This document shows positions 34,190 through 42,502 of a stretch of 64,000 bases of DNA, piece after piece. The position numbers and the translations under genes were made by a program. Each line of letters opens with the position of its first letter. Position 1 is the stretch's first letter. The DNA comes from Pseudomonadota bacterium (lineage in GTDB: Bacteria; Pseudomonadota; Gammaproteobacteria; Xanthomonadales; Xanthomonadaceae). The DNA is taken from contig JAFEBW010000032.1 in the NCBI GenBank assembly GCA_018242445.1, forward strand, positions 62,001 through 126,000. Direction: 5' to 3'. Below the pieces are notes generated by a model, which saw only the letters and a list, made by a program, of their open reading frames with translations, was not told where the DNA came from and searched no databases.

Positions 34190-34873
34190 TCAATCGTCCA
34201 GCAGCAAATCGACAAACGCAAAGCGCCCGTCGCGCAACACCGTCTCGCCCCGGCGCAGGCGCAGCGGCGCGCGGAACATCGAACCGGCATGGACGCAAGT
34301 GTGGAACTCGCCGCGCTCGCCGCAGCAATCCACCGCTGCGGGCAGATCGGCGAGCAGGTCGGCATCGAATGCACGGCCGGCAAATTCGGAGTCGAGCTGC
34401 TGCGTGTCGATGCAGCACAGGGTGGCGCGCAGGCCGGCGTCGATCATCTGGCGCGCGAGTGCGGGCGTGTCGCCTTGCGCGCCCCAGATCGGGAACACCG
34501 GCTGCCAGTCCAGCCGCGCGCACAGCGTCTCGCGGTAAGCGCGCACGTCGGCAAGGTACAAATCGCCGAAGGCGATGTGGCGCAATTCCGGCCAGCGCGC
34601 ACGCGCTTCCTCGAGGGCCGCGGCGAAACACGCTTCGTAGCGCGCGTTGTCGGCATCGCGCGGCAACCGCGCTTCGATCAAGGGCAAGCCGGCCGCAGCG
34701 GCCTGCGCGTGCAGCACGTCGCGGCGGATGCCGTGCATGGCCACGCGCTCGTAGCCGTCGGTGATCGTGGTCAGCAGGCCGACGACTTCGCAGCGTGCAT
34801 CGCCGCGCATGACATGCAGCGCCCACGCGGAATCCTTGCCGCCGCTCCACGACAGCAGGACGGGGATCGACAT
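34190..34873 (-). CDS. PP-loop ATPase, diphthine-ammonia ligase (DUF71)-like
   Basis: A 227-residue adenine-nucleotide alpha hydrolase. The PP-loop SWSGGKDSAWAL lies at the N-terminus. Further family segments are GIRRDVLHAQAAAAGLPL and FGDLYLADVRAYRETL, and the C-terminal part is GEFHTCVHAGSMFRAPL. It belongs with the Dph6/MJ0570-type proteins, which adenylate and amidate a carboxylate in archaea and eukaryotes. Bacteria lack diphthamide, so the true substrate is unknown. Confidence 0.82.
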   Translation of the reverse strand: MSIPVLLSWSGGKDSAWALHVMRGDARCEVVGLLTTITDGYERVAMHGIRRDVLHAQAAAAGLPLIEARLPRDADNARYEACFAAALEEARARWPELRHIAFGDLYLADVRAYRETLCARLDWQPVFPIWGAQGDTPALARQMIDAGLRATLCCIDTQQLDSEFAGRAFDADLLADLPAAVDCCGERGEFHTCVHAGSMFRAPLRLRRGETVLRDGRFAFVDLLLDD

Positions 34874-34911
34874 GCGTGCAGTTCGGCTTCGCGACGATCG
34901 CTACGGACGCA

Positions 34912-35247
34912 TCACGTCACGTCGCGCAACTGCCAGCCGTGTCCGGCCAGCAGGCTCAGGCGTTGCCGCAAGACCTGGCTGGGCAGCGTGGTATCGACTT
35001 CCAGATCGATGCGGATGTCGTGCTGGATACCGCGCACGCTCGCCGCCGGGTCGGTGGCGGACATCGCCGCGGTGACTTCATCGGGGTCTTCCAGCCGCGC
35101 CTTCCAGCGCTCGAACAGGCCGGCACCACGGATCGCGGTCTGCAATTGTTCGGCGAAACCCTCGGCACCGAAGGCGGAGAACGACAGCGCCGGATCGCTG
35201 CCGCGGGCCTTGGTCGGATCGGGCAGGGTGATGTAGTAGCGCGGCAT
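34912..35247 (-). CDS. Small conserved protein of unknown function
   Basis: A 111-residue soluble protein starting MPRYYITLPDPTKARGSDPA and ending LLAGHGWQLRDVT. It has no cysteines, signal or membrane span. An AAGGAG ribosome-binding site lies seven bases before ATG 35247, which supports real translation. I do not recognise the family. The mix of acidic segments (LEDPDEVTAAMSATD) and beta-like stretches suggests a small alpha/beta domain. Confidence 0.75.
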   Translation of the reverse strand: MPRYYITLPDPTKARGSDPALSFSAFGAEGFAEQLQTAIRGAGLFERWKARLEDPDEVTAAMSATDPAASVRGIQHDIRIDLEVDTTLPSQVLRQRLSLLAGHGWQLRDVT

Positions 35248-35388
35248 GCGAATCTCCTTGTGCGAGGTGCACGAGGCGACTGTAGCGCTCGCGCGCGGGA
35301 TCGGCAACGCATGCGGCGGGTATGATTCGAGCGATTCGCCGACGGCGCGGCGGCAGCGCGCTCGCGCGGCATCACCCGAGAGCCTGCC

Positions 35389-35949
35389 ATGCTTGCGACC
35401 ACGCCGATGCCATCCACCGCCCGCGATCTCGTCACCTGCTGGCGCGACGCCGGCATGGCGCGCTGGTTCACCCGCGACGCGGCCTTCGATGCCCTGTTGC
35501 GCGAGCGCTACGGCGATGCGCACATGGCCGCCTCGCGGCGCGAGTTCGATGCTTGGCTCGCCGCGCCCGGATCGGCGCTCGCCTTGATCCTGCTGCTCGA
35601 CCAGATCCCGCGCAACATCCATCGCGACAGCGCGCATGCCTACGCCACCGATCCGCTGGCGCGCCTGCACGCGCAGGCCGCAATCGCCGCCGGCCACGAC
35701 CAGGCGGCCGATCCGGCCCTGCGGATGTTCTTCTACCTGCCCTTCGAGCATTCCGAGGATCGGGCCGATCAGGATCGCGCGGTCGCGCTGTTCACCGCCT
35801 TGGGCGACGCGAACCTGCTCGACTACGCACAGCGCCATCGCGATACCATCGCCCGCTTCGGGCGTTTCCCGCATCGCAACGCGGCGCTGGGGCGCAGCAC
35901 GACGCCGGCAGAACAGGCGTGGCTGGATGCCGGTGGCGGCTTCGGTTGA
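35389..35949 (+). CDS. DUF924 family protein
   Basis: A 186-residue helical protein with the DUF924 hallmarks LLDQIPRNIHRDSAHAYATD, FFYLPFEHSEDRADQDR and FGRFPHRNAALGR in the usual order. The family adopts a TPR-like fold; its biochemical role is not established. A -10-like TATGAT at 35321-35326 could provide its promoter. It is divergent from the small unknown gene at 35247. A repeat pair follows its stop. Confidence 0.9.
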   Translation: MLATTPMPSTARDLVTCWRDAGMARWFTRDAAFDALLRERYGDAHMAASRREFDAWLAAPGSALALILLLDQIPRNIHRDSAHAYATDPLARLHAQAAIAAGHDQAADPALRMFFYLPFEHSEDRADQDRAVALFTALGDANLLDYAQRHRDTIARFGRFPHRNAALGRSTTPAEQAWLDAGGGFG

Positions 35950-35984
35950 CGGATCGGCGCGACGTGGCAATACGCAGATTCTCG

Positions 35985-36100
35985 CCCTTCCAGATCAAAC
36001 ATCTTCGACTCCTTCCCCCGCAAGCGGGGCAAGGCTGGGATGGGAGGAGCTTTCGCGGCGATCGCCCACACACCAACCCTCCCCCGCAAGCGAGGGATGG
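35985..36100. repeat. Extended palindromic repeat element, copy 1
   Basis: This begins with CCCTTCCAGATCAA (35985-35998), continues with an inverted-form palindrome CCTTCCCCCGCAAGCGGGGCAAGG, a spacer, and CCAACCCTCCCCCGCAAGCG (from 36073). The same order and spacing recur at 36569-36684, so the two are direct repeats about 584 bp apart that flank the small membrane-protein gene 36153-36530. The rest of the gap 35950-36152 shows nothing else. Confidence 0.82.
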
Positions 36101-36152
36101 CGTATTGCGCGGCTTCTTGCATCGTCGTCGGCAGCGCCTGCCGCCGTGCTGG

Positions 36153-36530
36153 TCAATGCGGGAACCCGTGCAGGCGCATGCCCAGATACGCCAAGCCGAT
36201 GGCGATCAGGAATTGCAGGAAGAACGCCAGCACCGCCACCCCGATCGCGCCGACCAGCGAGACCTCCAACACCAGCGCGTAGACCACGCACATGCCGAGG
36301 AAGGACAGCAACAGCCCGGCCAGGGATGCGCCCATCGTGGCGAGCACGAACTGCGCGACGAGGCCGCCGAGGAACACCGCCAGCGCGCTCCACAACATCC
36401 CGGGGCGGCGCGCGTTGGCGAAGCTGGCCGCCAGCGACACCGGCAGCACGGTGAGCGCAAGCAGCACGAGGATGGCAACGATCTCGCGCCATGCGTGCGC
36501 GCTCACATGCACGGGCATGGCGAAGGTCAT
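36153..36530 (-). CDS. Small four-span membrane protein, unknown
   Basis: A 125-residue protein with four evident membrane segments (roughly residues 17-36, 43-65, 69-87 and 95-117) and no soluble domain. Basic residues are few and lie at the ends. I do not recognise the family. It is isolated, with repeat elements on both sides, and its upstream region contains the 15-base TAACGTGAAAGAACG sequence also found near 30.4 kb. Continuous coding potential and membrane topology support a real gene. Confidence 0.65.
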   Translation of the reverse strand: MTFAMPVHVSAHAWREIVAILVLLALTVLPVSLAASFANARRPGMLWSALAVFLGGLVAQFVLATMGASLAGLLLSFLGMCVVYALVLEVSLVGAIGVAVLAFFLQFLIAIGLAYLGMRLHGFPH

Positions 36531-36542
36531 GCCGCACTCCGA

Positions 36543-36684
36543 TAACGTGAAAGAACGCCAGACTCTCTCCCTTCCAGATCAAGCTGCCTCGGCCCCTTCC
36601 CCCGCGTGCGGGGGAAGGCTGGGATGGGGGCGGAATTTCGCGATGTCATCCCCCACCCCAACCCTCCCCCGCAAGCGGGGGAGT
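36543..36684. repeat. Extended palindromic repeat element, copy 2
   Basis: TAACGTGAAAGAACG (36543-36557) is followed by CCCTTCCAGATCAA (36569-36582), the palindrome CCTTCCCCCGCGTGCGGGGGAAGG (from 36595) and CCAACCCTCCCCCGCAAGCG (from 36658). From the CCCTTCC motif onward it parallels copy 1 at 35985-36100 in order and spacing. The remainder of the gap up to 36794 is not recognisable. Confidence 0.82.
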
Positions 36685-36794
36685 GCAGGTGCAGGCTCTT
36701 TCATGCTGTTGGTGTGTGCCAGTCACCAAGCGGGCGATTTCCTCCAGTAACGAGCCCGGAGCTGGCGACACGTCGCTGCGGTGAAGCGACGCCA

Positions 36795-37721
36795 TCAGTA
36801 AACCGGCACGCTCGGGTCGATTTCCTTCGCCCACGCGTCGATGCCGCCTTCGACGGTGTACACGTCGTGGAAGCCGAGGCTGCGGAAGTGCTCGGCGGCG
36901 CGCCGGCTGGAGCTGCCGTGGTGGCAGATGAAGGCGATCGGCACGTCCTTGGGCAGCGCCTCGATGCGTGCGCGCGAAGCGTCGTCGAGCACCTCGTGCG
37001 GCTGCGGGAACGGGGCGATGCCGCGGCCCGAGGCCGGGCGCACGTCGATCACGTCGATGGTGCCGGTGAGGATGCGGTCGTGCAGTTCCTTCACGCCGAT
37101 CGATTTCACCGGCGCGGGCGCGTTGGGGTTGCGGATCGCCAAGCCCGCCCCGCGCATGTCTTCCACCCAATCCACCACCATGCCCTGCGCGCGCGGCGCG
37201 CTGGCCGGGTCGAGGTGGATGCGCAGGCCATCGGCATCGGCCACGATCTCGTGCCCGCGCGCCGGGCCCAGCTTGAACTGGGCGTTGAACTGCGCGTCCA
37301 CCGACAGGTGCAGCACCGCGCCGTCGGCACTGGCCATGGCCGCGTCGATGGCCTTGCGCGCGGCCGGAGTGACGGTGATGGCCGGCGGCGTGCGGTCGGG
37401 AGCGGGCAGCCCGAGTGCGGCGTGCAGTTCACCGCTGTCGAACATCTCCTCGATGATGTCGCTGCCGCCGACCAGTTCGCCCTTCACGTACAACTGCGGG
37501 ATGGTGGGCCAGCTGCCATAGACCTTGATGCCTTCGCGAATCTCGCCGTCCTCCAGCACGTCCACGCTGGCGTAGCGCGGCAGCAGCGACGACAGGATGC
37601 CGGCGGCCTTGGCCGAGAAGCCGCAACGCGGGGCATCCGGGCTGCCCTTCATGAACAGCACCACGGGGTTGGCTTGCAGCAGGGTGTCGATGCGCTGGCG
37701 CAGGGCGGGGTCGAGGGACAT
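36795..37721 (-). CDS. grxD: Grx4-type glutaredoxin / IscA-like / rhodanese fusion
   Basis: A 308-residue three-domain protein. Residues about 1-105 are a monothiol glutaredoxin with CGFS (Cys33) and the glutathione-site segment WPTIPQLYV-GGSDII. Residues about 115-210 resemble an A-type Fe-S carrier (TPAARKAIDAAMAS, VVDWVEDMRGAGLAIRNPNA) but lack its three cysteines. Residues about 215-308 are a rhodanese domain with the active-site loop CHHGSSSRRAAEHF. Grx4 proteins transfer Fe-S clusters; the fusion suggests combined cluster and sulfur handling. A -10-like TACAAT lies 30 bp upstream. Confidence 0.9.
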   Translation of the reverse strand: MSLDPALRQRIDTLLQANPVVLFMKGSPDAPRCGFSAKAAGILSSLLPRYASVDVLEDGEIREGIKVYGSWPTIPQLYVKGELVGGSDIIEEMFDSGELHAALGLPAPDRTPPAITVTPAARKAIDAAMASADGAVLHLSVDAQFNAQFKLGPARGHEIVADADGLRIHLDPASAPRAQGMVVDWVEDMRGAGLAIRNPNAPAPVKSIGVKELHDRILTGTIDVIDVRPASGRGIAPFPQPHEVLDDASRARIEALPKDVPIAFICHHGSSSRRAAEHFRSLGFHDVYTVEGGIDAWAKEIDPSVPVY

Positions 37722-37750
37722 GGCAGTCTCGTCAGGTTTGCAAGACGCGC

Positions 37751-37756
37751 ATTGTA
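37751..37756 (-). promoter_or_regulatory. Candidate -10 element for grxD
   Basis: Read on the minus strand this is TACAAT, one mismatch from the sigma-70 -10 consensus. It lies 29 bases before the start codon of the glutaredoxin fusion gene. No convincing -35 hexamer is seen 16-18 bases further upstream, so the promoter call is tentative. Confidence 0.35.
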
Positions 37757-37919
37757 GCGCGCGACCTGCAGCCGTCACTGCAATCTTGGACGCGGCATGA
37801 ATGGGCGCGATCGCCATTTTGCGAACTGCGTAAAGCGCCGCGTTCGCGCGAAGGATTAAACTTGTCGCTTTCCTGCCGGTCGAACGGCCATCCCCGCCCC
37901 CACGGAGTCCCTCGCAACC

Positions 37920-39197
37920 ATGAACCCACGCCGTCGCCTGCCCGTCGTCGTCGCCACCGTGCTCACCGCCGCCTGCTTCGCCGCCACCGTCGGCATCGCC
38001 GCACCCACGCCGCAGCCGCATCCGGCCGCGCCGCAGCCCAAGCCGATGCCGGCTCCCGTGCCCGCCGCGCCGGGCGCGTCGTCCGACAGCATCGCCATCC
38101 CGCCGGCCCCGGACAACACCGGCAAGGCGTGGATCCTGATGGATTACGACACCGGGCAAGTGCTGGCCTCGAAGAACCCGGACATGCGCATCGAGCCGGC
38201 CAGCCTGACCAAGATCATGACTTCCTACGTGGTCGCCGCCGAACTGGCGCACGGCAAGATCGACCCCAACCAGCCGGTGGCGATCAGCCAGCGCGCGTGG
38301 AAGGAAGGCGGCGCCGGCACCGATGGCTCGTTCAGCGCCTTCGACCTGAACTCGCGGGTGCCGCTGGCGGACGTGCAGCGCGGCATGATCATCCAGTCCG
38401 GCAACGATGCCGCGCTGGCACTGGCCGAGCACGTAGGCGGCAGCGTGGAAGGCTTCGTCTCGCTGATGAACTCCTATGCGCAGAAGCTGGGCATGAAAAA
38501 CTCCCACTTCGCCAACCCGCACGGCCTGCCCAACCCCGAGCACTACACCACCGTGCACGACGTGGCGATCCTGTCGCGCGCGCTGATCCACGACTACCCG
38601 GCCGAGTACGCGATCTACAAGGAGCGCGAATACACCTACAACAAGATCCGCCAGTACAACCGCAACGAATTGCTCGAGCGCGACCCGACCGTGGACGGCA
38701 TCAAGACCGGGCACACGCAGGCCGCCGGCTTCTGCCTCGCAGCCTCGGCCAAGCGCGGCGACCAGCGCCTGATCTCGGTGGTGGTGGGCATCGACGCGAA
38801 GAACGACAAGGACGGCTTCCGCTTGCGCGAGGATTCCAACCTCGCCCTGCTCAACTGGGGCTTCCGCTTCTTCGAGACGCATCCTTTGTATCAGGCCAAC
38901 GTGCAGCTCGCCCACCTGAAGGTATGGAAGGGCAGCACCGCCGATGTCGGCCTGGGCCTGACCGCGCCGGTGGAGATGGTGATCCCGCGCGGCCGCTACA
39001 ACGACCTCAAGCCGGTGATGGACGTGCCCAAGAACATCGTCGCACCCATCGCCAAGGGCCAGCGCATCGGCACCCTGCGGGTGATGCTCGACGGCAAGCC
39101 CCTGCTGGAACGCCCGCTGGTGGCGCTGGCCGCCGTCCCCGAAGCCGGCTTCTTCGGCCGCGTGTGGGACGACATGTGGATGTGGTGGGAAGGCTGA
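37920..39197 (+). CDS. dacC: D-alanyl-D-alanine carboxypeptidase (PBP5/6 type)
   Basis: A 425-residue class C penicillin-binding protein. A signal peptide and Pro-rich linker (to about residue 65) precede the catalytic domain with SLTK (Ser95, Lys98), SGN (160-162) and KTG (262-264). The PBP5-type C-terminal domain and a Trp-rich amphipathic tail (FFGRVWDDMWMWWEG) anchor the protein to the membrane surface. It removes the terminal D-Ala from muropeptides. In many gammaproteobacteria it follows mltB-rlpA; here it is about 15 kb away. Confidence 0.95.
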   Translation: MNPRRRLPVVVATVLTAACFAATVGIAAPTPQPHPAAPQPKPMPAPVPAAPGASSDSIAIPPAPDNTGKAWILMDYDTGQVLASKNPDMRIEPASLTKIMTSYVVAAELAHGKIDPNQPVAISQRAWKEGGAGTDGSFSAFDLNSRVPLADVQRGMIIQSGNDAALALAEHVGGSVEGFVSLMNSYAQKLGMKNSHFANPHGLPNPEHYTTVHDVAILSRALIHDYPAEYAIYKEREYTYNKIRQYNRNELLERDPTVDGIKTGHTQAAGFCLAASAKRGDQRLISVVVGIDAKNDKDGFRLREDSNLALLNWGFRFFETHPLYQANVQLAHLKVWKGSTADVGLGLTAPVEMVIPRGRYNDLKPVMDVPKNIVAPIAKGQRIGTLRVMLDGKPLLERPLVALAAVPEAGFFGRVWDDMWMWWEG

Positions 39198-39219
39198 CCG
39201 CAGCCTGATCGCAGCGGAG

Positions 39220-39248
39220 AAAAACCCCTCGGGCCGCCGTCGGCGGCC
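39220..39248 (-). terminator. Putative intrinsic terminator (minus strand)
   Basis: On the minus strand GGCCGCC/GGCGGCC forms a 7-bp GC stem with a 3-base loop, followed by CGAGGGG and a run of five T residues. It lies about 50 bases after the stop of the small membrane-protein gene at 39297-39461, in the right orientation to end that transcript. The spacer between stem and T-run is slightly long. Confidence 0.5.
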
Positions 39249-39296
39249 TCGTGATGGCGGTTCGGACGTGCGCGGGCGCAGCGACCCGCGTGCGTC

Positions 39297-39461
39297 TCAG
39301 TGGCCGCCGTTGTCGTCCGAACCCTGCCCCGGCCCGCCCTTGCGCTCGGCATCGGACGAGTGGTGCGGATGCGGGATGTCGTGCTTGCCCATTGCGCGGT
39401 TGATGACGACCAACACGAAACCGGCGAGGACGATCACCAGGATGATGAGGTAAATGTTCAA
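39297..39461 (-). CDS. Small single-span membrane protein (TTG start)
   Basis: A 54-codon frame reading LNIYLIILVIVLAGFVLVVI, then NRAMGKHDIPHPHHSSDAER and a Gly/Asp-rich tail. It has one membrane span and a His-rich hydrophilic tail. The only reasonable start is TTG 39461, with GGAG about nine bases upstream. A minus-strand terminator-like hairpin follows at 39220-39248. The family is not recognised; size and composition suggest a small inner-membrane accessory protein. Confidence 0.6.
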   Translation of the reverse strand: MNIYLIILVIVLAGFVLVVINRAMGKHDIPHPHHSSDAERKGGPGQGSDDNGGH

Positions 39462-39638
39462 AGATGCGCTCCGGTCGGGACGATCCCGACGGTATCTCCG
39501 GAGCCGTGACGCTGACCGGAAATCACGCCGGCATCGGCTGGCAGTGTAGTACGAATTCGGCGCGATGGAACCGTCGGCGGCAACGAATCGCAGCGTCGAT
39601 GGCGTGCGGCAAAGCTGGTTCGCATGGAAGGCCGGACT

Positions 39639-40409
39639 TCACGCCAGATACCCGCCATCCACCGTCAGGCACGCGCCGGTCACGTAACCGGCCGCCGGCG
39701 AGCACAGGAACAGCACCGCCGGGGCGATCTCGCCGGGCTGCGCGGCGCGCGCCAGCGGGATCAGCCGGGTCATCGTCGCCATCAGCTTCGCATCGGAGGT
39801 GATCGCGCCGGCGAACTTGGTGTCGGTCAAGCCCGGCAGCACCGCGTTCACGCGGATGCCGTGCGCCGCCCATTCGCGCGCCATGCCCTGGGTGAGATTG
39901 ACGATGCCGGCCTTGGTCATCGAGTACACGCCCTGCCCCGGCGCGGGCCTGCGTGCGTTCACCGAGGCGATGTGGACGATCGCCCCGCCGCCGCGTTCGC
40001 GCATCCGTCGCGCGGCCTGCACGCTGGCCCAGAAATACCCGCGCAGGTTCACCGCCACGGTCTTGTCGAAGCTGGCCAGATCCTGATCGAGCATCGGCCC
40101 GTAATACGGATTGGCGGCGGCGTTGTTGACGAGGATGTCCGGCACGTGGCCTTGCGCATCGAGCCTTGCGAACAGCGCCTCGATCGCCGCCGGCTCGCCG
40201 GCGTGCATCGCCTGCGCCTGCGCGCTGCCGCCGGCTGCGACGATGGCATCGACGACGGCCTGACAGGATTCGACCTTGCGACTGGCACACACCACATGCG
40301 CCCCGTGTGCGGCCAGCAGGTGCGCAATCGCCGCGCCGATGCCGCGCGAGGCGCCATTGACGAGTGCCGTCTTGCCGGAAAGATCGAATGGATCGGCAAC
40401 GTGAAGCAT
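39639..40409 (-). CDS. SDR-family oxidoreductase
   Basis: A 256-residue classical short-chain dehydrogenase. The nucleotide-binding motif is NGASRGIGAAIA, followed by NNAA (90s) and the active site with Ser in HIASVNA and YSMTK. The C-terminus AAGYVTGACLTVDGGYLA is typical of FabG-like enzymes. It probably uses NAD(P)H on a small alcohol, keto or acyl substrate that cannot be deduced. It is divergent from another SDR gene, with 66 bp between starts. Confidence 0.9.
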   Translation of the reverse strand: MLHVADPFDLSGKTALVNGASRGIGAAIAHLLAAHGAHVVCASRKVESCQAVVDAIVAAGGSAQAQAMHAGEPAAIEALFARLDAQGHVPDILVNNAAANPYYGPMLDQDLASFDKTVAVNLRGYFWASVQAARRMRERGGGAIVHIASVNARRPAPGQGVYSMTKAGIVNLTQGMAREWAAHGIRVNAVLPGLTDTKFAGAITSDAKLMATMTRLIPLARAAQPGEIAPAVLFLCSPAAGYVTGACLTVDGGYLA

Positions 40410-40475
40410 GACGGCGACTCCGGCGGGCGACGGGGCTATCATGCACCTACCCTTCGCATGCGGCGGAACGACCCC

Positions 40476-41345
40476 ATGACCGGCGAACGACGCAAGGTTC
40501 TCATCACCGGTGCCGGCAGCGGCCTCGGTCGCGCGCTCGCGCAGCGCTACGCCAACGAGGGCTGCGCGGTGGCCTGCGCCGACCTCGTCCCGGCGCGCGC
40601 GGTGGAAACCGCCGCCACCCTGCCGGGCATGGGCCATCAGGCCTTCGTCGTGGACGTGGGCAGCGACAGCGGCTACAACGCGCTGTACATGGCCGTCGAG
40701 CAGCATTTCGGCATGCCCGAGGTGGTGGTCAACAACGCCGGCATCGCCAGCGGCGGGCCGATGGCCAATACCACCATGAGCGAGTGGCACGACGTCGTCG
40801 ACATCAACCTGCTCGGCGTGGTACGCGGCTGCCGCGCCTTCCTGCCGGCGATGCTCGCCAACGGCCGCGGGCACATCCTCAACATCGCCTCCTTCGCCGG
40901 GCTGGCCGGCGCGCCGGGGATCATGAGCTACGGCGTGGCCAAGGCCGGCGTGGTCGCGCTGTCCGAGCAGTTGCGCGCCGAGCTGCAAGGCACCGGGGTG
41001 AGCGTGTCGGTGGCGTGTCCGTCCTTCTTCCAGACGCGCCTGCTGGACAACTTCCTCGGCAGCCAGACCGTCAAGGAGTCCGCGGCGACGATGATGGAAC
41101 GCAGCCGCGACAGCCTCGATGCGATCGCCGACCGCATCTTCGCGGCGAGCGCGCGCGGCCAGTTCATGATCCTGCCCAGCGCCGGCGATGCCGCGCGCTG
41201 GCGGATGAAGCGCTGGTTCCCCGAGCGCTATTTCAAGCAGATGCTCAAGGCCACCGCCGCGCTGCGCCAGCCCGCACGCATCGAGCCCTCCGCGGCACCT
41301 GCCGAGCAGCCGCAGGCCGACACACCGCACAAGCAGGTCGAATGA
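40476..41345 (+). CDS. SDR-family oxidoreductase
   Basis: A 289-residue short-chain dehydrogenase with TGAGSGLGRALAQ, NNAGIASGG, the catalytic Ser in NIASFAGLAG and YGVAK. The C-terminal extension (residues about 240-289) is basic then Pro/Ala-rich and resembles SDRs linked to lipid or hydrophobic substrates (RWRMKRWFPERYFKQM). TATCAT at 40437-40442 could be a -10. The stop overlaps the following reductase gene by four bases, so the two are probably co-translated. Confidence 0.9.
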   Translation: MTGERRKVLITGAGSGLGRALAQRYANEGCAVACADLVPARAVETAATLPGMGHQAFVVDVGSDSGYNALYMAVEQHFGMPEVVVNNAGIASGGPMANTTMSEWHDVVDINLLGVVRGCRAFLPAMLANGRGHILNIASFAGLAGAPGIMSYGVAKAGVVALSEQLRAELQGTGVSVSVACPSFFQTRLLDNFLGSQTVKESAATMMERSRDSLDAIADRIFAASARGQFMILPSAGDAARWRMKRWFPERYFKQMLKATAALRQPARIEPSAAPAEQPQADTPHKQVE

Positions 41346-42415
41346 ACGCCACTGCCACGGACGGCCCTACGACGCGCTGGATGATCTACGGCGCGAACGG
41401 CTACACGGGCCGGCTGATCGCCGCCGAGGCGGCGCGCCGCGGGCTGCGGCCGGTGCTGGCCGGGCGCGGCGAAGCGGTGCGCGGGCTGGCCAGCGAACTC
41501 GGGCTGGAAGCGCGCGTGTTCGATCTGGCCGATCCGGCCGCGGTACGCGCCGGGCTCGAAGGCATGGCGTTGGTGTTGCATTGTGCCGGCCCGTTTTCGG
41601 CCACCTGCGCGCCGATGCTGGAAGGCTGTCTGGCGACCGGCACGCACTACCTCGACATCACCGGCGAGATCGAGGTCTTCACGTATTGCCACGAGCACGA
41701 TGCACCCGCGTGCAAAGCCGGCATCCTGATCATGCCCGGCACCGGCTTCGACGTGGTGCCGACCGACTGCGTGGCCGCACAACTCAAGCGCGAACTGCCT
41801 TCGGCAACCCACCTCGTGCTGGCCTTCGAAGCCGGCGGCGGGCCCAGCCCGGGCACCGCCAAGACCAGCGTCGAAGGGCTTGGCAATGGCGGTCGCGCAC
41901 GCATCGACGGCCAACTCGTGCGCGTGCCGCTGGCGTGGAAGACGCGCAGCTTCGAGCGCGACGGGCAGGCGCGCAGCGCGATGACGATTCCGTGGGGGGA
42001 TGTCTATACCTCGTTCGTCTCCACCGGCATACCGAACGTGGAGGTGTACATGGCGGTGTCGCCCAGGACCATCGCCAACGTGCGCCGGCTGCGCCTGCTC
42101 GGCCCCCTGTTGCGCAGCGGCATCGTGCAGGGCCTGCTCAAGCGGCGGGTCGAACGCCGCGTGCGCGGCCCCTCCGACGCCAGACGCGGCAACACCCTCA
42201 CCCACGTCTGGGGCGAGGCGCGCGATGCGCAGGGCCGCCAAGCCCGTCGCCACCTCGTCGTCCCCAACGGCTACACCCTGACCGTGGATGCGGCGCTGGG
42301 CATCGTCGAGCGCGTGCTCGCCGGCGACGTGCCGGCCGGCTTCCGCACGCCGTCGCAATTGATGGGTGCGGACTACGTGATGGGGCTGCCGGGCGTGCGC
42401 GCCGAATCCGTGTAG
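41342..42415 (+). CDS. Saccharopine-dehydrogenase-like (trans-enoyl reductase) protein
   Basis: A 357-residue protein of the saccharopine dehydrogenase NADP-binding family. The Rossmann motif is YGANGYTGRLIAAEAARRG, with the family segments HCAGPFSATCAPMLEGCLATGTHYLDITGE and PGTGFDVVPTDC. Homologues include the trans-acting enoyl reductases of mycobacterial lipid synthesis. Coupling to the preceding SDR gene suggests a short reductive pathway on a lipid-like substrate, which is inference. Confidence 0.85.
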   Translation: MNATATDGPTTRWMIYGANGYTGRLIAAEAARRGLRPVLAGRGEAVRGLASELGLEARVFDLADPAAVRAGLEGMALVLHCAGPFSATCAPMLEGCLATGTHYLDITGEIEVFTYCHEHDAPACKAGILIMPGTGFDVVPTDCVAAQLKRELPSATHLVLAFEAGGGPSPGTAKTSVEGLGNGGRARIDGQLVRVPLAWKTRSFERDGQARSAMTIPWGDVYTSFVSTGIPNVEVYMAVSPRTIANVRRLRLLGPLLRSGIVQGLLKRRVERRVRGPSDARRGNTLTHVWGEARDAQGRQARRHLVVPNGYTLTVDAALGIVERVLAGDVPAGFRTPSQLMGADYVMGLPGVRAESV

Positions 42416-42502
42416 AGTGGCCGTCAGGGGATCGTTGCAAGGCGGCGCAGGGGCAGCAGGGCGATCGTTGCCTCGTCCGCTACGCGCGTCGCAGGCCGTT
42501 GA

